Below, piece by piece: positions 47,008 to 47,500 of a stretch of DNA of 47,500 nucleotides. This DNA is from Cryptomeria japonica. Taxonomy: Eukaryota > Streptophyta > Pinopsida > Cupressales > Cupressaceae. The stretch covers positions 474,995,508-475,043,007 of the forward strand of contig NC_081405.1 in assembly GCF_030272615.1 (NCBI RefSeq), written 5' to 3'. The first letter of the stretch is position 1. Every line of letters begins with the position of its first letter. The notes beneath the pieces were generated by a model. It searched no databases and was not told the origin of the DNA. It was given only the letters and a program-made list of their open reading frames with translations. The translations under genes were made by a program, and so were the position numbers.

Positions 47008-47016
47008 CCTTTTATA
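47008..47016 (-). promoter_or_regulatory. Candidate TATA box of the E2 antisense gene
   Basis: TATAAAAGG on the minus strand starts 81 bases upstream of the exon 1 ATG. It is a strong plant TATA match, and E1 has TATAAGATA at the equivalent place. Confidence 0.6.
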
Positions 47017-47320
47017 GGGTAAAATCAACAAGGTTAATAAGTGGGGCATGTATTTTCCTCCCTTTTTTATTTTTTTTAACCTTATCAACATCATTTTCGA
47101 GAGATGAATCAATAACATGCATTCAACATAGTTAATATTTTGAAAAAAGCAATTAATCCAAAAACGCTCATCAAATCGACAAAAAATTCAAAATCCTTGA
47201 TTCATCTCCCAAGGGGGCATCATCCATATCGTTCATCAAATCTAGGGCATCATATCGATCAAATTTTGACAGCATATCTGACAAATTTTATTTGAATCAA
47301 CATGTGCTCACACATCACTT

Positions 47321-47335
47321 CAAAGAGGGGCAAAA
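47321..47335 (+). promoter_or_regulatory. Polypurine tract of E2
   Basis: CAAAGAGGGGCAAAA, identical to the E1 tract, directly before the 3' LTR start. Confidence 0.92.
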
Positions 47336-47500
47336 TGTAGACGTATAAATCTGACCACTTTCCTAAGTGAATATTTAATATTCATTTTAAACCCCTTCCC
47401 CTTATTAATTAAATTCTTCACATTCATCTACTTAATTAAATGAATTACTCCATTTATTCAATTAAATTCACCTAAGTCTTTTCTAACCTTTAATTAAATA
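47336..47500 (+). mobile_element. 3' LTR of E2 (first 165 bp, cut by the window end)
   Basis: It starts TGTAGACGTATAAATC and aligns with the first bases of the 5' LTR, with seven substitutions and one indel. If the LTRs are equal in length, the element is about 18.5 kb long. Confidence 0.95.

Overview
The window is a stretch of plant nuclear DNA made almost entirely of mobile elements in various stages of decay. No convincing free-standing host gene is visible. Long AT-rich tracts, a 4.45 kb solo LTR, an element of about 17-18 kb, L1-type LINEs with a C-terminal RNase H, tRNA-derived SINEs and premature stops dominated by TAG and TGA all point to a large, heavily methylated plant genome. A gymnosperm would fit, but the sequence alone does not prove it.

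Layout. (1) 1 to about 10.4 kb: element E1, a Ty3/gypsy LTR retrotransposon of the Tat type, entered inside its 5' leader. It has an intact 840-codon gag, then one in-frame TGA, then an intact ORF in which protease is fused to the C-terminal tail of integrase. RT, RNase H and the integrase core are missing. After a spacer with three RNA hairpins comes a gene on the opposite strand that encodes a plant mobile domain (PMD) protein, then the polypurine tract and the 3' LTR. (2) 10,503-14,953: a solo LTR with TTTGA target duplications and internal minisatellites. (3) 15-17.3 kb: unassigned sequence with a diverged duplication. (4) 17.34-18.66 kb: a compound CA/TA microsatellite. (5) 18.7-20.8 kb: a 5'-truncated LINE (LINE-A, minus strand) with 15-bp target duplications. 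(6) 21.5-27.7 kb: a nearly full-length LINE (LINE-B, minus strand) with 5' UTR, ORF1, an ATGA overlap and ORF2. (7) 27.7-30.2 kb: AT-rich DNA, two SINE-like insertions and a polypurine tract. (8) 30,284 to the window end: element E2, a full-size but inactivated relative of E1 with 5' LTR, PBS, leader, gag, PR, RT, two RNase H domains, integrase, the same antisense PMD gene, the polypurine tract and the start of the 3' LTR.

The most interesting signal is the antisense unit shared by E1 and E2. In both, a minus-strand TATA box lies about 75-95 bp upstream of an ATG. A 23-25 codon first exon ends at a strong GT donor, an intron of 0.5-1.1 kb follows, and a TGCAG acceptor restores the same frame into the PMD exon. 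The intron is filled with a short spaced motif. In E2 that motif (TAGCGCAT-like, read on the antisense transcript) is the one that also fills the sense leader before gag, so both opposing transcripts would carry it in the same orientation. In E1 the leader has the same two-cluster layout with an unrelated motif (GCGTCTGTG).

All reading was by eye. Domain names rest on recognised motifs, not on database searches.
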